This document shows positions 1-9,265 of a stretch of DNA of 64,000 nucleotides, piece after piece. The notes under the pieces were generated by a model. The model was not told where the DNA came from, did no database searches, and was given only the letters and a program-made list of their open reading frames with translations. Source of the stretch: Oscillospiraceae bacterium (GTDB lineage: Bacteria > Bacillota > Clostridia > Oscillospirales > CAG-272); the NCBI GenBank assembly GCA_015063485.1, contig SVUA01000001.1, positions 1 through 64,000 on the forward strand. Reading direction: 5' to 3'. The stretch's first letter is position 1, and each line of letters begins with the position of its first letter. Both the position numbers and the translations under genes were made by a program.

Positions 1-75
1 TGCTTTGTACTTCTCTCTTGTTGTTCAATTTTCAATGACCGTTCCGCAGCCCGCTTCCTCGCGGACAGCTTGACT

Positions 76-104
76 ATTATACCACATCTCTTCTATCTTG
101 TCAA
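76..104 (-). promoter_or_regulatory. Consensus sigma-A promoter (downstream of a tandem pair), minus strand, probably rrn operon
   Basis: Minus strand reads TTGACA (99-104), 17-bp spacer, TATAAT (76-81). The sequence downstream, ...CATTGAAAATTGAACAAC..., resembles a pre-16S leader. Confidence 0.8.
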
Positions 105-190
105 TACCTTTTGCAAAAGTTTTTTGAAAAAGTTTTTGACGAGTTATGCAAGATGCAATATTTTACCGCCTGATTTTTGGCGACTTGCAT

Positions 191-219
191 ATTATACCTC
201 TTTCTTTTTGATTTGTCAA
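191..219 (-). promoter_or_regulatory. Consensus sigma-A promoter (upstream of a tandem pair), minus strand
   Basis: Minus strand reads TTGACA (214-219), 17-bp spacer, TATAAT (191-196). Confidence 0.85.
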
Positions 220-299
220 TAGCTTTTTTGAAATTTTTTTAGTTTTTTGTAATTCTTTTTAAATACCCGCAAACAATAATAAAAAACGTTGCAAAGAGG

Positions 300-992
300 T
301 TGTATTCCGTGACCACTATCCTTCTTCGTACCGCAATAATTTATATAGCTCTGATAATAGCTATGCGTCTGATGGGAAAACGTCAGATAGGAGAGCTTGA
401 GGTATCCGAGCTTGTAACTACGCTTCTCATATCCGAGGTAGCATCTCTGCCAATAACCGACGCGGGTATCCCCGTATCTCATGCGTTGATACCTATAATC
501 ACTCTACTCTTTTTCGAAGTAGCTTCATCTATGATATCAGTTACGTTTCCTCGTCTGAAAAATCTTTTTTCGGCGCGTCCTACTACATTGATACGCAACG
601 GAAAATTTTGTATCAGAGCAATGAGAGGTGCGCGTATCACCGCGGACGAGCTTATAGGAGAGCTACGTCAGCAAGGAATTATCGATATATCAGAGGTCCT
701 CTACGCAATTCTTGAGCAAAATGGAAAGATAACCGTACTTCAAAAGGCGAAATACAGAGTACCTAACGCAAAACAATTAAATATAAAAACGTCAGAAACA
801 GGCATCTGTCACATTGTCATAGATAAAGGCGTAATAAATAATCACAGCCTTTGTGAGCTTGACATGAACAAAAAACAACTCCAAAAAATACTTCAAAAAC
901 AAAATGTTGACCGAAAGGATGTATATTTAATGGTAATAAATGACGCGGGAGAGGTAAATCTCGTCCGCAAAGACGAGGTAAAAAACAAATGA
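300..992 (+). CDS. DUF421 (YetF-like) membrane protein; GTG at 309 is a possible alternative start
   Basis: MRLMGKRQIGELEVSELVTTLLISEVASLPI is typical of DUF421; N-terminal TM segments. Confidence 0.85.
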   Translation: MYSVTTILLRTAIIYIALIIAMRLMGKRQIGELEVSELVTTLLISEVASLPITDAGIPVSHALIPIITLLFFEVASSMISVTFPRLKNLFSARPTTLIRNGKFCIRAMRGARITADELIGELRQQGIIDISEVLYAILEQNGKITVLQKAKYRVPNAKQLNIKTSETGICHIVIDKGVINNHSLCELDMNKKQLQKILQKQNVDRKDVYLMVINDAGEVNLVRKDEVKNK

Positions 993-1351
993 AAGCTTTT
1001 ATAATATCTACTATATTGTTCGCTTTATTGATATCCGCCATATTCGGTAATGCTCTGTACGTAAAAAGAGTCTCGGAGCGTATAATCTCGGAATCCGAAC
1101 AAATACAGAAAGAAAATTATGAGCCGAAGCTTGCGAACGATCTTGAGAAATATTGGCTCAAGCACCGAAGCTTTGTCGGGCTCAGCGTGGGACACGAGGA
1201 GCTTGATCTGATATCTCAAACAATAATCTCTCTAAAAGCCTGTTGCGAAACGGGAAGCATTGCAGATGCAAGTGTTTATGTTTTGATACTTCAAGACGCC
1301 GCAGAAGAGGTAGGCAGACACGAGGAGGTATCCTTTGAGAATCTTTTCTGA
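989..1351 (+). CDS. DUF4363-type small membrane-anchored protein
   Basis: Overlaps the DUF421 stop (ATGA); N-terminal TM; common partner of DUF421. Confidence 0.6.
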   Translation: MKAFIISTILFALLISAIFGNALYVKRVSERIISESEQIQKENYEPKLANDLEKYWLKHRSFVGLSVGHEELDLISQTIISLKACCETGSIADASVYVLILQDAAEEVGRHEEVSFENLF

Positions 1352-1361
1352 AGGAAAAGTA

Positions 1362-1390
1362 TTGACAATGTGTAGAATTCCCCTTATAAT
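1362..1390 (+). promoter_or_regulatory. Promoter for YigZ-family gene
   Basis: TTGACA (1362-1367), 17-bp spacer, TATAAT (1385-1390). Confidence 0.75.
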
Positions 1391-1470
1391 ATATATGGAA
1401 GATATCCGACCGCCGAAAATTTCGACGGTCGTTCTCATACAAAAAGATTTTGAGAGGAGGCTTTGCGCTT

Positions 1471-2103
1471 TTGGAAACACTTTCGGGTACGTACACGACC
1501 GTCGGCAAGGACGGCTATATAGAATTTGAAGAAAAACGTTCCATATTTATCGGACGGGCGAAGCGCGTGACAAGCGAAGAAGAGGCTCAAGCCTTTATAA
1601 AAGATATTAAAAAGAAGCACCGCGACGCAACGCACAACGTTTTTGCGTATATTCTCGGAGACGGAACGGTCGCGCGTTACTCCGACGACGGAGAGCCGCA
1701 AGGAACTTCGGGTATGCCTACGCTTGACGCTATCCGCAAAAAAGGCGTGACCGACGTATGCGTAGTCATAACGCGATACTTCGGAGGAATACTTCTCGGT
1801 GCGGGCGGACTTGTCCGCGCTTACTCTCATTCCGCTTCTCTCGCGCTTGAGGACGCGGGAATAGTAACGTTTGAGCCTTTTGAGGAGCTATCGCTCACCT
1901 GCGGTTATTCGGAATATCAGAAATACAGCGTGATCATTGCCGCATCGGGAGCTATCGTTGACGACACCGATTTTGGCGAAAACGTAACGATAAAATACGC
2001 AATATGCAAGACAGACAGCGAGGCACTGACAAAGAAAATAATCGAATCGGGCTACGGCAAGGATATTCCGACCGTTACAGGCTCGAGATGGGATCATAAA
2101 TAA
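1471..2103 (+). CDS. YigZ/IMPACT family protein (TTG start at 1471 preferred over 1450)
   Basis: DATHNVFAYILG...YSDDGEPQGTSGMP...VVITRYFGGILLGAGGLVRAY is a YigZ signature; RBS gaggagg about 10 nt upstream of TTG 1471. Confidence 0.88.
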   Translation: METLSGTYTTVGKDGYIEFEEKRSIFIGRAKRVTSEEEAQAFIKDIKKKHRDATHNVFAYILGDGTVARYSDDGEPQGTSGMPTLDAIRKKGVTDVCVVITRYFGGILLGAGGLVRAYSHSASLALEDAGIVTFEPFEELSLTCGYSEYQKYSVIIAASGAIVDDTDFGENVTIKYAICKTDSEALTKKIIESGYGKDIPTVTGSRWDHK

Positions 2104-2118
2104 TTAGGAGATACTTAT

Positions 2119-3234
2119 ATGAAAAAACTTGGATTCGGACTTATGCGCTTGCCGCTTCTCAACTCTAACGACCAAGGCTCTATCGACGTAGAGCAAGTCT
2201 GCAAGATGGTCGATACCTTTATTGAACGCGGATTTACATACTTTGATACGGCTTGGATGTATTGCGCCTTCAAAAGCGAAAGCGCGACTAAACAATTTCT
2301 TGTAGAGAGATATCCTCGCAACGCATACACGCTCGCAACGAAGCTTCACGCTCGATTTGTGAAGAGCGAGGACGATCGCGACAGAATTTTTAACGAACAG
2401 CTTGCAAAAACGGGCGTTGATCATTTCGACTACTATCTGCTTCACGATATGGGCAGAGACAATTACGAGATATATAAAAAATATAACTGCTTTGATTGGA
2501 TACAAGACAAAAAGGCAAAAGGACTTGCCAAGCAGATAGGCTTTTCCTTCCACGACAACGCCGAGGTTCTTGACAAGATACTCACCGAGCATACGTTTTT
2601 CGACTTCGTTCAGCTTCAGATAAACTATCTCGACTGGGAAAGTGAGAGCATACAGTCGCGCAAATGCTACGAGGTGGCGACAAAGCACGGTATTCCCGTT
2701 ATCGTCATGGAGCCTGTAAAGGGCGGAACACTTGCGAACGTTCCCGAGGACGTTGAAAAGCTTTTCCGTACCCACGATCCCGATATGTCGATTCCCTCTT
2801 GGGCTATCCGCTTTGCCGCAAGTCTTGACAACGTTATGCTTGTGCTTTCGGGAATGAGCAATATGGAGCAGCTTCTCGATAACACCTCTTATATGCAAGA
2901 TTTCGTTCCGCTTAACGAACAGGAACGCGAGATCATAAAAGTTGCCGTCGGAATGATCAACGGCAAGACGGTCATTCCCTGCACGAGCTGTGCTTATTGC
3001 GTTGACGGTTGCCCCATGAATATTCCGATAAACCGTTACTTCTCGCTTTATAACGCCGATATGCAAGAACTTGAGAGTAAAAACTTTACGGTTCAGAGCA
3101 ACTATTACGACAGACTTGCGACCACCTTCGGCAAGGCTTCCGACTGTATCGCATGCGGTCAGTGCGAGGAGATATGCCCTCAACATCTGCCTATAATCGA
3201 AAACCTAAAAGCCGTTGCGGAGCATTTTGAATAA
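2119..3234 (+). CDS. Aldo/keto reductase with C-terminal 4Fe-4S ferredoxin-type domain
   Basis: N-terminal AKR barrel (GLMRLPLL...FDTAWMY); C-terminal [15 protein letters not shown] and [15 protein letters not shown]. Confidence 0.92.
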   Translation: MKKLGFGLMRLPLLNSNDQGSIDVEQVCKMVDTFIERGFTYFDTAWMYCAFKSESATKQFLVERYPRNAYTLATKLHARFVKSEDDRDRIFNEQLAKTGVDHFDYYLLHDMGRDNYEIYKKYNCFDWIQDKKAKGLAKQIGFSFHDNAEVLDKILTEHTFFDFVQLQINYLDWESESIQSRKCYEVATKHGIPVIVMEPVKGGTLANVPEDVEKLFRTHDPDMSIPSWAIRFAASLDNVMLVLSGMSNMEQLLDNTSYMQDFVPLNEQEREIIKVAVGMINGKTVIPCTSCAYCVDGCPMNIPINRYFSLYNADMQELESKNFTVQSNYYDRLATTFGKASDCIACGQCEEICPQHLPIIENLKAVAEHFE

Positions 3235-3239
3235 TATAG

Positions 3240-3274
3240 AAAACAGAGGATCGACCACGTCAACCCTCTGTTTT
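3240..3274. terminator. Bidirectional hairpin terminator
   Basis: aaaacagagg...cctctgttttt between convergent genes. Confidence 0.7.
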
Positions 3275-3775
3275 TGTATAGCTATTTAAAATCTCAAGCA
3301 TCTTTTCGTCTGGCTGAAAGATTACCGCGACCTCGTCGTATTCCTCGGAAAGCACATAGCAGACGGTTGACGGAACAAGGTCGATGCAATAATTATACAC
3401 CTTGCGCTTTTCGCTCTTTATCTGCTTTTTTATTGCGTTTATTTTTTCGGTCTGCGCGCCCTCAAAGCTCTCGATACGCGACATTTGCGATATAGATAAA
3501 CGGCAAACGGTAATTCTTTTTCTTCCCTGCACCTCGGTCACTGTAAGGTCGCCATCCTCTGTGATCGCGTAAATATATCCCTTGCTGACGTATCTTGAAA
3601 ATATAAATATCGAAGCCGCGCAAAGCGCGATGCCTATAAGCTGGAATACCCAGACAAAGCCTATAACTCCCTTTAATTTAGTGCTCAAAAACAAAAGCAG
3701 ACCGCCGCCGATAAGGAAAAGGCAGACGAGATACATCGCCTTTTTGTTGCTTTTTTGCGGAATATATTCGTACAT
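3260..3775 (-). CDS. Hypothetical membrane protein
   Basis: 171 aa, two N-terminal TM segments, RBS upstream. Confidence 0.6.
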   Translation of the reverse strand: MYEYIPQKSNKKAMYLVCLFLIGGGLLLFLSTKLKGVIGFVWVFQLIGIALCAASIFIFSRYVSKGYIYAITEDGDLTVTEVQGRKRITVCRLSISQMSRIESFEGAQTEKINAIKKQIKSEKRKVYNYCIDLVPSTVCYVLSEEYDEVAVIFQPDEKMLEILNSYTKTEG

Positions 3776-3897
3776 TCTCTCCTCCGTAAAAAATCTCTTG
3801 AATTTACAAGAGTTTCGTGATATAATAGATAGGTAAATATTTAGTCAATTTGATATACCATCTTTTACACATATAATTATATCCAAAAGGAGAAAAA

Positions 3898-4644
3898 ATG
3901 TCAAGAGTAAACAGAATTTTCAAAATAAGCGGTTGCTTGATAAAATGCATTTTCGGACTTGTTATTGCCACCGTTTGCGCCGCTCTTTTATGGAGAGTTT
4001 TCTCGTCGGGCGACCCGAAATCCATGAAAGCTCTTTCTGTGAATGAAAACGTCTATAACGCGTACGTCGAAAACGGCGAGAACCTTTATATGTTTGATCA
4101 GGAACAGAATTCTATCACCCGCGGAGAAAATAATTACGGCTATTTCTCGGTCACCGATTGCAAATTCATTCCCGACGCAAATCAGGCGCAGATAGTTTTC
4201 CGTTACAACAACAGTACCATACGCTCGCTTGCAGAGGACTATTCTTTGCCAAGCGTTCCCGACAGATCCGAGGAGCTTTATAACGTAACGCTCCTGCTTG
4301 CAATAGATCTGACTCCCGAAAATACCGAGGACAACGCAACGAACGCCCCCGAAAGCGTTCGCTTCGTAAGAGTTCACGCGTCGTCCTATACACGCGACAC
4401 AAAGCAGATGTATAATTACTACCGTTTGGTATATGATATCGGAGAGAGCGGAGAGGATATCAAGGCTCTTCTCGATTCAAAGCTTTTACTTGCCGTTTAC
4501 GCCGACGTTTACTACGTGAACGATCTTGATTACGAAAAAGACCCATACGGAACGCTCTGCCTTTACGATTATCTCTCCAAAAATAAAACGGTAGAGCTTG
4601 AGAGCTCCGACAAACGCGCGATCAAAGAATTTTCGGGCAAATAA
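3898..4644 (+). CDS. Hypothetical membrane-anchored protein
   Basis: 248 aa, one N-terminal TM; RBS aaaaggag upstream. Confidence 0.65.
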   Translation: MSRVNRIFKISGCLIKCIFGLVIATVCAALLWRVFSSGDPKSMKALSVNENVYNAYVENGENLYMFDQEQNSITRGENNYGYFSVTDCKFIPDANQAQIVFRYNNSTIRSLAEDYSLPSVPDRSEELYNVTLLLAIDLTPENTEDNATNAPESVRFVRVHASSYTRDTKQMYNYYRLVYDIGESGEDIKALLDSKLLLAVYADVYYVNDLDYEKDPYGTLCLYDYLSKNKTVELESSDKRAIKEFSGK

Positions 4645-4667
4645 TATCTGCTATTTGAGGACATAAT

Positions 4668-5603
4668 ATGAATGATAAGCATTTTGAGGGAAATTCGGTC
4701 GTGACCGTTCCCAACGAAAATGAAATAAACGAAAACGCGCCCCGCCCTGTCAAGCGAATCGCGGCGATACACGATCTCTCTTGCTTTGGCAGATGCGCGC
4801 TTACCGTGGCCATTCCCGCGCTTTCGGCTCTCGGATATCAAGTTGTGCCGATACCCACCGCTCTTCTGTCCACGCATACGGGAGGATTTTCGGGAATACA
4901 TTTTTCCGACCTTACAAGCTCTATGTCACGCATATCCGAGCATTTTGAAAAGCTTTCTCTGACCTTTGACGCAATTTACACGGGTTTTCTCGGAAGTGAA
5001 GCTCAAATTGAGATAGTTGAGAACTTTATTCGCCTTTTCGGAAAAAACTGTACCGTTATGGTAGACCCCGTAATGGGCGACGACGGTATGCTTTATTCGA
5101 CATACAACGACGAATTGATGCGCGGAATGTCTCACCTTTGCAAGCATGCCGACATCATAACGCCAAATCTGACCGAAGCCTGTTTTTTGACGGGAATACC
5201 TTATAAAAACACGGCAAAAATGAGTGAGAGCGAACGCTCCGAATATCTTGATAACATTTGCGCGGCGCTTGAGACTGATAAAAAGAAAAAAATAGTAATT
5301 ACGGGCATCTGCGACGGAAGCGAAAAGTTTGGAACGTACGGAATCGATCCCGATACGAAGTCTCGCTTTTTCCACTCGGTTCAAAGGATACCGAAAAATT
5401 ATCCGGGAACGGGAGATCTTTTTGCCTCGGTGCTTCTCGGAGAATTTATAAGAACCGAAAATTTCGCCGATTCCACCGTGTTCGCGTCGGATTTTACATC
5501 AAAGGTAATGGAATATACCGCCAAATTCGACACCCCTGAGCGCGACGGAGTCGCGCTTGAATTATTCCTTGGCGACCTTACGGAACGCCTCAAAAAATCG
5601 TAA
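4668..5603 (+). CDS. Pyridoxal/pyridoxamine kinase family protein
   Basis: AIHDLSCFGRCALTVAIPALSALGYQVVPIPTALLSTHTGGF and VMVDPVMGDDGMLY are PdxK/PdxY-type motifs. Confidence 0.9.
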   Translation: MNDKHFEGNSVVTVPNENEINENAPRPVKRIAAIHDLSCFGRCALTVAIPALSALGYQVVPIPTALLSTHTGGFSGIHFSDLTSSMSRISEHFEKLSLTFDAIYTGFLGSEAQIEIVENFIRLFGKNCTVMVDPVMGDDGMLYSTYNDELMRGMSHLCKHADIITPNLTEACFLTGIPYKNTAKMSESERSEYLDNICAALETDKKKKIVITGICDGSEKFGTYGIDPDTKSRFFHSVQRIPKNYPGTGDLFASVLLGEFIRTENFADSTVFASDFTSKVMEYTAKFDTPERDGVALELFLGDLTERLKKS

Positions 5604-5615
5604 AGGAGACGCGTT

Positions 5616-5966
5616 ATGGACGAACAAAAGCTTGAGACTAAGCGTTTTACCAAAAACGACGATTCGTTTATCTGCGCTCATTGCGGCAAAGAGGTCTCCC
5701 CCATGGGTACAAGCTCCCGCAATCACTGCCCGTTCTGTTTATGGTCGCTTCACGTTGACTTGATGCCCGGCGACCGCGCAAACGAATGCAGAGGGCAGAT
5801 GCAGCCTATACGCTCCGAGCCCGACTCACGCCACGGCTTCGTTATCATACACAAATGTACGAAATGCGGTGAGATACGCAGAAACAGAGCCGCGCTGAAC
5901 GCAAAAACTCAACCCGATAATCGCTCTCTACTTATTCGCCTTACGGCAGGAATAGAAAATATTTGA
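5616..5966 (+). CDS. RNHCP-domain zinc-ribbon protein
   Basis: CAHCGKEV...SRNHCPFCLWSLHVD...GDRANEC...CTKCGEIRRNRAA. Confidence 0.88.
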   Translation: MDEQKLETKRFTKNDDSFICAHCGKEVSPMGTSSRNHCPFCLWSLHVDLMPGDRANECRGQMQPIRSEPDSRHGFVIIHKCTKCGEIRRNRAALNAKTQPDNRSLLIRLTAGIENI

Positions 5967-5977
5967 ATAAAACACAC

Positions 5978-6009
5978 AAAAACGGCGGGCTTCTCTGTCC
6001 GCCGTTTTT
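5978..6009 (+). terminator. Hairpin terminator/attenuator between RNHCP gene and gatC
   Basis: aaaaacggcgg-gcttctctgt-ccgccgttttt. Confidence 0.75.
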
Positions 6010-6022
6010 ACAAAGGAAGATC

Positions 6023-6313
6023 ATGAAAGATTTTGATATTGAAAAAGTATCCGCACTCTCCAAGCTTGAAATACGCGATTCCGAAAAAGAGACCTTGCGC
6101 CGCGAGATGAACTCTATGGTCACGTTTGCAAACAAGGTAAAAACGAGTGCGCAATATACTCCCGCTTCAAAAAACTATACCAAAGCAGTGCTGCGCTCCG
6201 ATACCGTTTCTCAATCACTTGACAGAGAAGCACTGCTCGCTCAAGCTCCGCAAACCAAAAACGGATATATCTCGGTCGCGCGAGCCGTAAAGGAAAGCGA
6301 GGACGGCGTATGA
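6023..6313 (+). CDS. gatC: Asp-tRNA(Asn)/Glu-tRNA(Gln) amidotransferase subunit C
   Basis: DIEKVSALSKLEIRDSEKETLRREMNSMVTFANKV; directly upstream of gatA; ATG at 6023. Confidence 0.85.
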   Translation: MKDFDIEKVSALSKLEIRDSEKETLRREMNSMVTFANKVKTSAQYTPASKNYTKAVLRSDTVSQSLDREALLAQAPQTKNGYISVARAVKESEDGV

Positions 6314-7752
6314 AAAGCTTTTTGAACCGTTCCATTTCCGAACACGCAGAAGCGCTTAATAAAAAAGAATATTCGTCTGTCGAGCTGACACGCGAATTCC
6401 TCGAAAATATCAAGCACGATATCGGTGCGTATATCACCGTTTGCGAGGAAAAGGCTCTTTCCGACGCCAAGCGCGCCGACGAGCTTTTAGCTAAAGAAAA
6501 AAATATTTCGTGTCTTTGCGGTATTCCCTTTGCGGCAAAAGATAATCTTTGTACCAATGGCATACGCACAACAGCCGCTTCTCTTATGCTTGAAAACTAT
6601 ATTCCTCCATATGATGCAACCGTGATATCACGGCTCTATTCACACGGCGCAATTCTGCTTGGAAAAACCAATATGGACGAATTTGCCATGGGCTCGTCTA
6701 CCGAAACGTCTGCTTTGAAAATTACGAGAAATCCCATCGATAAGTCTCGTGTCAGCGGCGGAAGCTCGGGCGGCTCTGCCGCCGCGGTCGCGGCAGACGA
6801 AGCCGTTTTCTCGCTTGGCTCGGACACGGGCGGCTCTGTCCGTCAGCCCGCCGCATTTTGTGGTCTCGTCGGGCTCTGCCCCACTTACAGTAGAATCTCC
6901 AGATACGGTCTTATCGCATTTGCGTCCTCACTTGACCGAGTGGGAATAATAACGAGAACTGTATGCGACAACGCTCTCGTGCTTAGCGCGATAGCGGGAC
7001 ACGACCCTCTTGACATGACCTCTGCAAAGCTCTCGGATAGCTTTGATATTGAGGAAAATATCTCGCTTCACGGCTTGCGTATAGGTATAGTTAACGAGCT
7101 TCTTTTTGGCGGTGCTTCAAATGACGTCAAAGCCGCCGTATTGAAAGCGGCTGAACACTTTAAATCTTTGGGCGCGGAGCTTGTGGAGATATCCTTGCCA
7201 TCGGCAAATGAGGCATTGGAGGCGTATTACGTTATATCGAGCGCAGAGGCGTCGTCAAATCTTGCCCGTTTAGACGGAGTTCGCTACGGAACACGCGCAA
7301 AAGACACAGATAACCTTGAAGAACTGCTTTGCCGTTCTCGCTCCGAGGGCTTTGGCAGTGAGGTAAAACGACGTATAATGCTCGGCTCGTTCGCTCTCTC
7401 AAAGGGATATCTTGAGGAATATTACAAAAAAGCCTGCGCTATACGTGAACGCGTAAAAGCAGACTTTGAAGAAAGCTTTAAAAATTGCGACGTCTTGCTC
7501 ACTCCGACCGCGCCAACCTCTGCGTTTCTTCTCGGCAAGGAGAGAAAAGACCCCACCGAAATATACGCGGGTGACATCTGTACCGTCCCGTCAAGCATTG
7601 CGGGTCTGCCCGCGCTCTCCATTCCCTGCGGCAAGGACGAAAGCGGTCTGCCGTTTGGTATGCAGCTGATAGCTCCCGCCTTTTGCGAGGCTCTTCTTTA
7701 CAAGGTCGGATACGCTTACGAAAGGACGGAAACGCAAAATGAAATTAATTGA
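6310..7752 (+). CDS. gatA: Asp/Glu-tRNA amidotransferase subunit A
   Basis: Amidase signature GGSSGGSAAAVAADEAVFSLGSDTGGSVRQPAAFCG. Confidence 0.97.
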   Translation: MKSFLNRSISEHAEALNKKEYSSVELTREFLENIKHDIGAYITVCEEKALSDAKRADELLAKEKNISCLCGIPFAAKDNLCTNGIRTTAASLMLENYIPPYDATVISRLYSHGAILLGKTNMDEFAMGSSTETSALKITRNPIDKSRVSGGSSGGSAAAVAADEAVFSLGSDTGGSVRQPAAFCGLVGLCPTYSRISRYGLIAFASSLDRVGIITRTVCDNALVLSAIAGHDPLDMTSAKLSDSFDIEENISLHGLRIGIVNELLFGGASNDVKAAVLKAAEHFKSLGAELVEISLPSANEALEAYYVISSAEASSNLARLDGVRYGTRAKDTDNLEELLCRSRSEGFGSEVKRRIMLGSFALSKGYLEEYYKKACAIRERVKADFEESFKNCDVLLTPTAPTSAFLLGKERKDPTEIYAGDICTVPSSIAGLPALSIPCGKDESGLPFGMQLIAPAFCEALLYKVGYAYERTETQNEIN

Positions 7753-9175
7753 CGATTACGAGCTCGTGGTCGGACTTGAGGTCCACGTCGAGCTAAAGAC
7801 CGAAACGAAAATATTTTGCGCTTGTTCAACGAGATTCGGCGCGCGACCGAACACACAGTGCTGTCCCGTATGCATGGGACTCCCCGGTGCTATGCCCACA
7901 CTTAACGAAAAGACGGTCGAGTACGCCGTTAGGGCAGGACTCGCGCTTGATTGCCGTATAAATCGCGTATCTCATTTTGACAGAAAAAATTATTTTTATC
8001 CCGACCTTCCGAAAGGATACCAGATATCGCAATACGACGAGCCTCTTTGTGAGCAAGGCGGCTTGGAGATAGCGGCCGAAAGCGGCGAAAAACGAATAAG
8101 AATAACTCGTATTCACATGGAAGAGGATGCGGGAAAGCTTATCCATGAGGGAAACGACACGCTTATAGACTGCAACCGTTGCGGTGTTCCGCTTATCGAG
8201 ATAGTCACAGAGCCCGATATACGCTCCCCCGAGGAAGCAGTGGCGTTTCTGAAAAAGCTCCGCTCTATCCTCGTTTACGCGGGAGTCTCCGATTGCCGCA
8301 TGAATGAAGGCTCTATGCGTTGCGACGTGAATCTTTCGGTTAGAAAGCTCGGAGAAAGCACTCTCGGAACACGAACCGAGATAAAAAATCTCAACTCGTT
8401 TGCCTTTACCGCAAAGGCGATAGAATCCGAATACGCAAGGCAGACAGAGGTACTTGAAAACGGCGGTATTATAGAGCAGGAGACCATGCGCTTTGATACT
8501 CAAACAGGAAAAACTTCAGCTATGCGCTCAAAGGAAAACGCGAACGATTACCGCTTCTTCCCCGAACCAGATATTCCGCCCCTCGTTATTGACGACGGAT
8601 ATATAGAGCTTATACGCAGAGCTCTTCCCGAGCTTCCAAACGAAAAGAAAAAAAGATACCAAAAAGATTTCGGATTGCATAATGATATCGCAAGCGTTCT
8701 CGTCTCCGACCGCGCTTTAGCCGAATACTTTGAAGCCGCGGCAAAGCTTACAGAGCACAAAAAGATACTTTCAAATCTTATAGCGACCGAGCTTTTGCGC
8801 CTCGTGGACGCGCAAAGAAACGATACGTTTACATCTCCGATCTCTTCGGAAAATATGGCAAAGCTTGCCTCTCTTGTCGGAGACGAAACAATAAATTCGT
8901 CGACGGCTAAAAAGCTTCTTTCGGAAATGTTCGATAAAGACATAGACCCCTGTGATGCCGTCCGTGAACGCGGACTCGCGCAGATAAACGACCGCGAGGC
9001 TCTTTTGCCGCTTGTCTGCCAAGCCCTCACCGAAAATCCAAGAGCAAAAAAAGATTATGCGGCAGGAAAGAAATTTGCTGCGAAAGCTATCGTCGGTCGA
9101 GTTATGGCTCTTACCTCAGGCAGAGCGAATCCGTCTCTCTTATCCAATATAGTGGAAGAAGAAATAAAAAAATAG
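7739..9175 (+). CDS. gatB: Asp/Glu-tRNA amidotransferase subunit B
   Basis: YELVVGLEVHVELKTETKIFC...CCPVCMGLPGAMP. Confidence 0.97.
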   Translation: MKLIDDYELVVGLEVHVELKTETKIFCACSTRFGARPNTQCCPVCMGLPGAMPTLNEKTVEYAVRAGLALDCRINRVSHFDRKNYFYPDLPKGYQISQYDEPLCEQGGLEIAAESGEKRIRITRIHMEEDAGKLIHEGNDTLIDCNRCGVPLIEIVTEPDIRSPEEAVAFLKKLRSILVYAGVSDCRMNEGSMRCDVNLSVRKLGESTLGTRTEIKNLNSFAFTAKAIESEYARQTEVLENGGIIEQETMRFDTQTGKTSAMRSKENANDYRFFPEPDIPPLVIDDGYIELIRRALPELPNEKKKRYQKDFGLHNDIASVLVSDRALAEYFEAAAKLTEHKKILSNLIATELLRLVDAQRNDTFTSPISSENMAKLASLVGDETINSSTAKKLLSEMFDKDIDPCDAVRERGLAQINDREALLPLVCQALTENPRAKKDYAAGKKFAAKAIVGRVMALTSGRANPSLLSNIVEEEIKK

Positions 9176-9198
9176 GACAAAAAACAATGTTTTAAATC

Positions 9199-9226
9199 TT
9201 GACATAAAAAAATAATGAGCTATAAT
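9199..9226 (+). promoter_or_regulatory. Promoter of GH36 alpha-galactosidase
   Basis: TTGACA (9199-9204), 16-bp spacer, TATAAT (9221-9226). Confidence 0.7.
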
Positions 9227-9265
9227 TATATATAGTAAACTCTATGTATAAATAAGGAGACCCAT

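Noticed and set aside
2104-3186. Minus-strand 360-aa ORF opposite the aldo/keto reductase
   Set aside because: Shadow ORF; the plus-strand protein has clear AKR and ferredoxin motifs.
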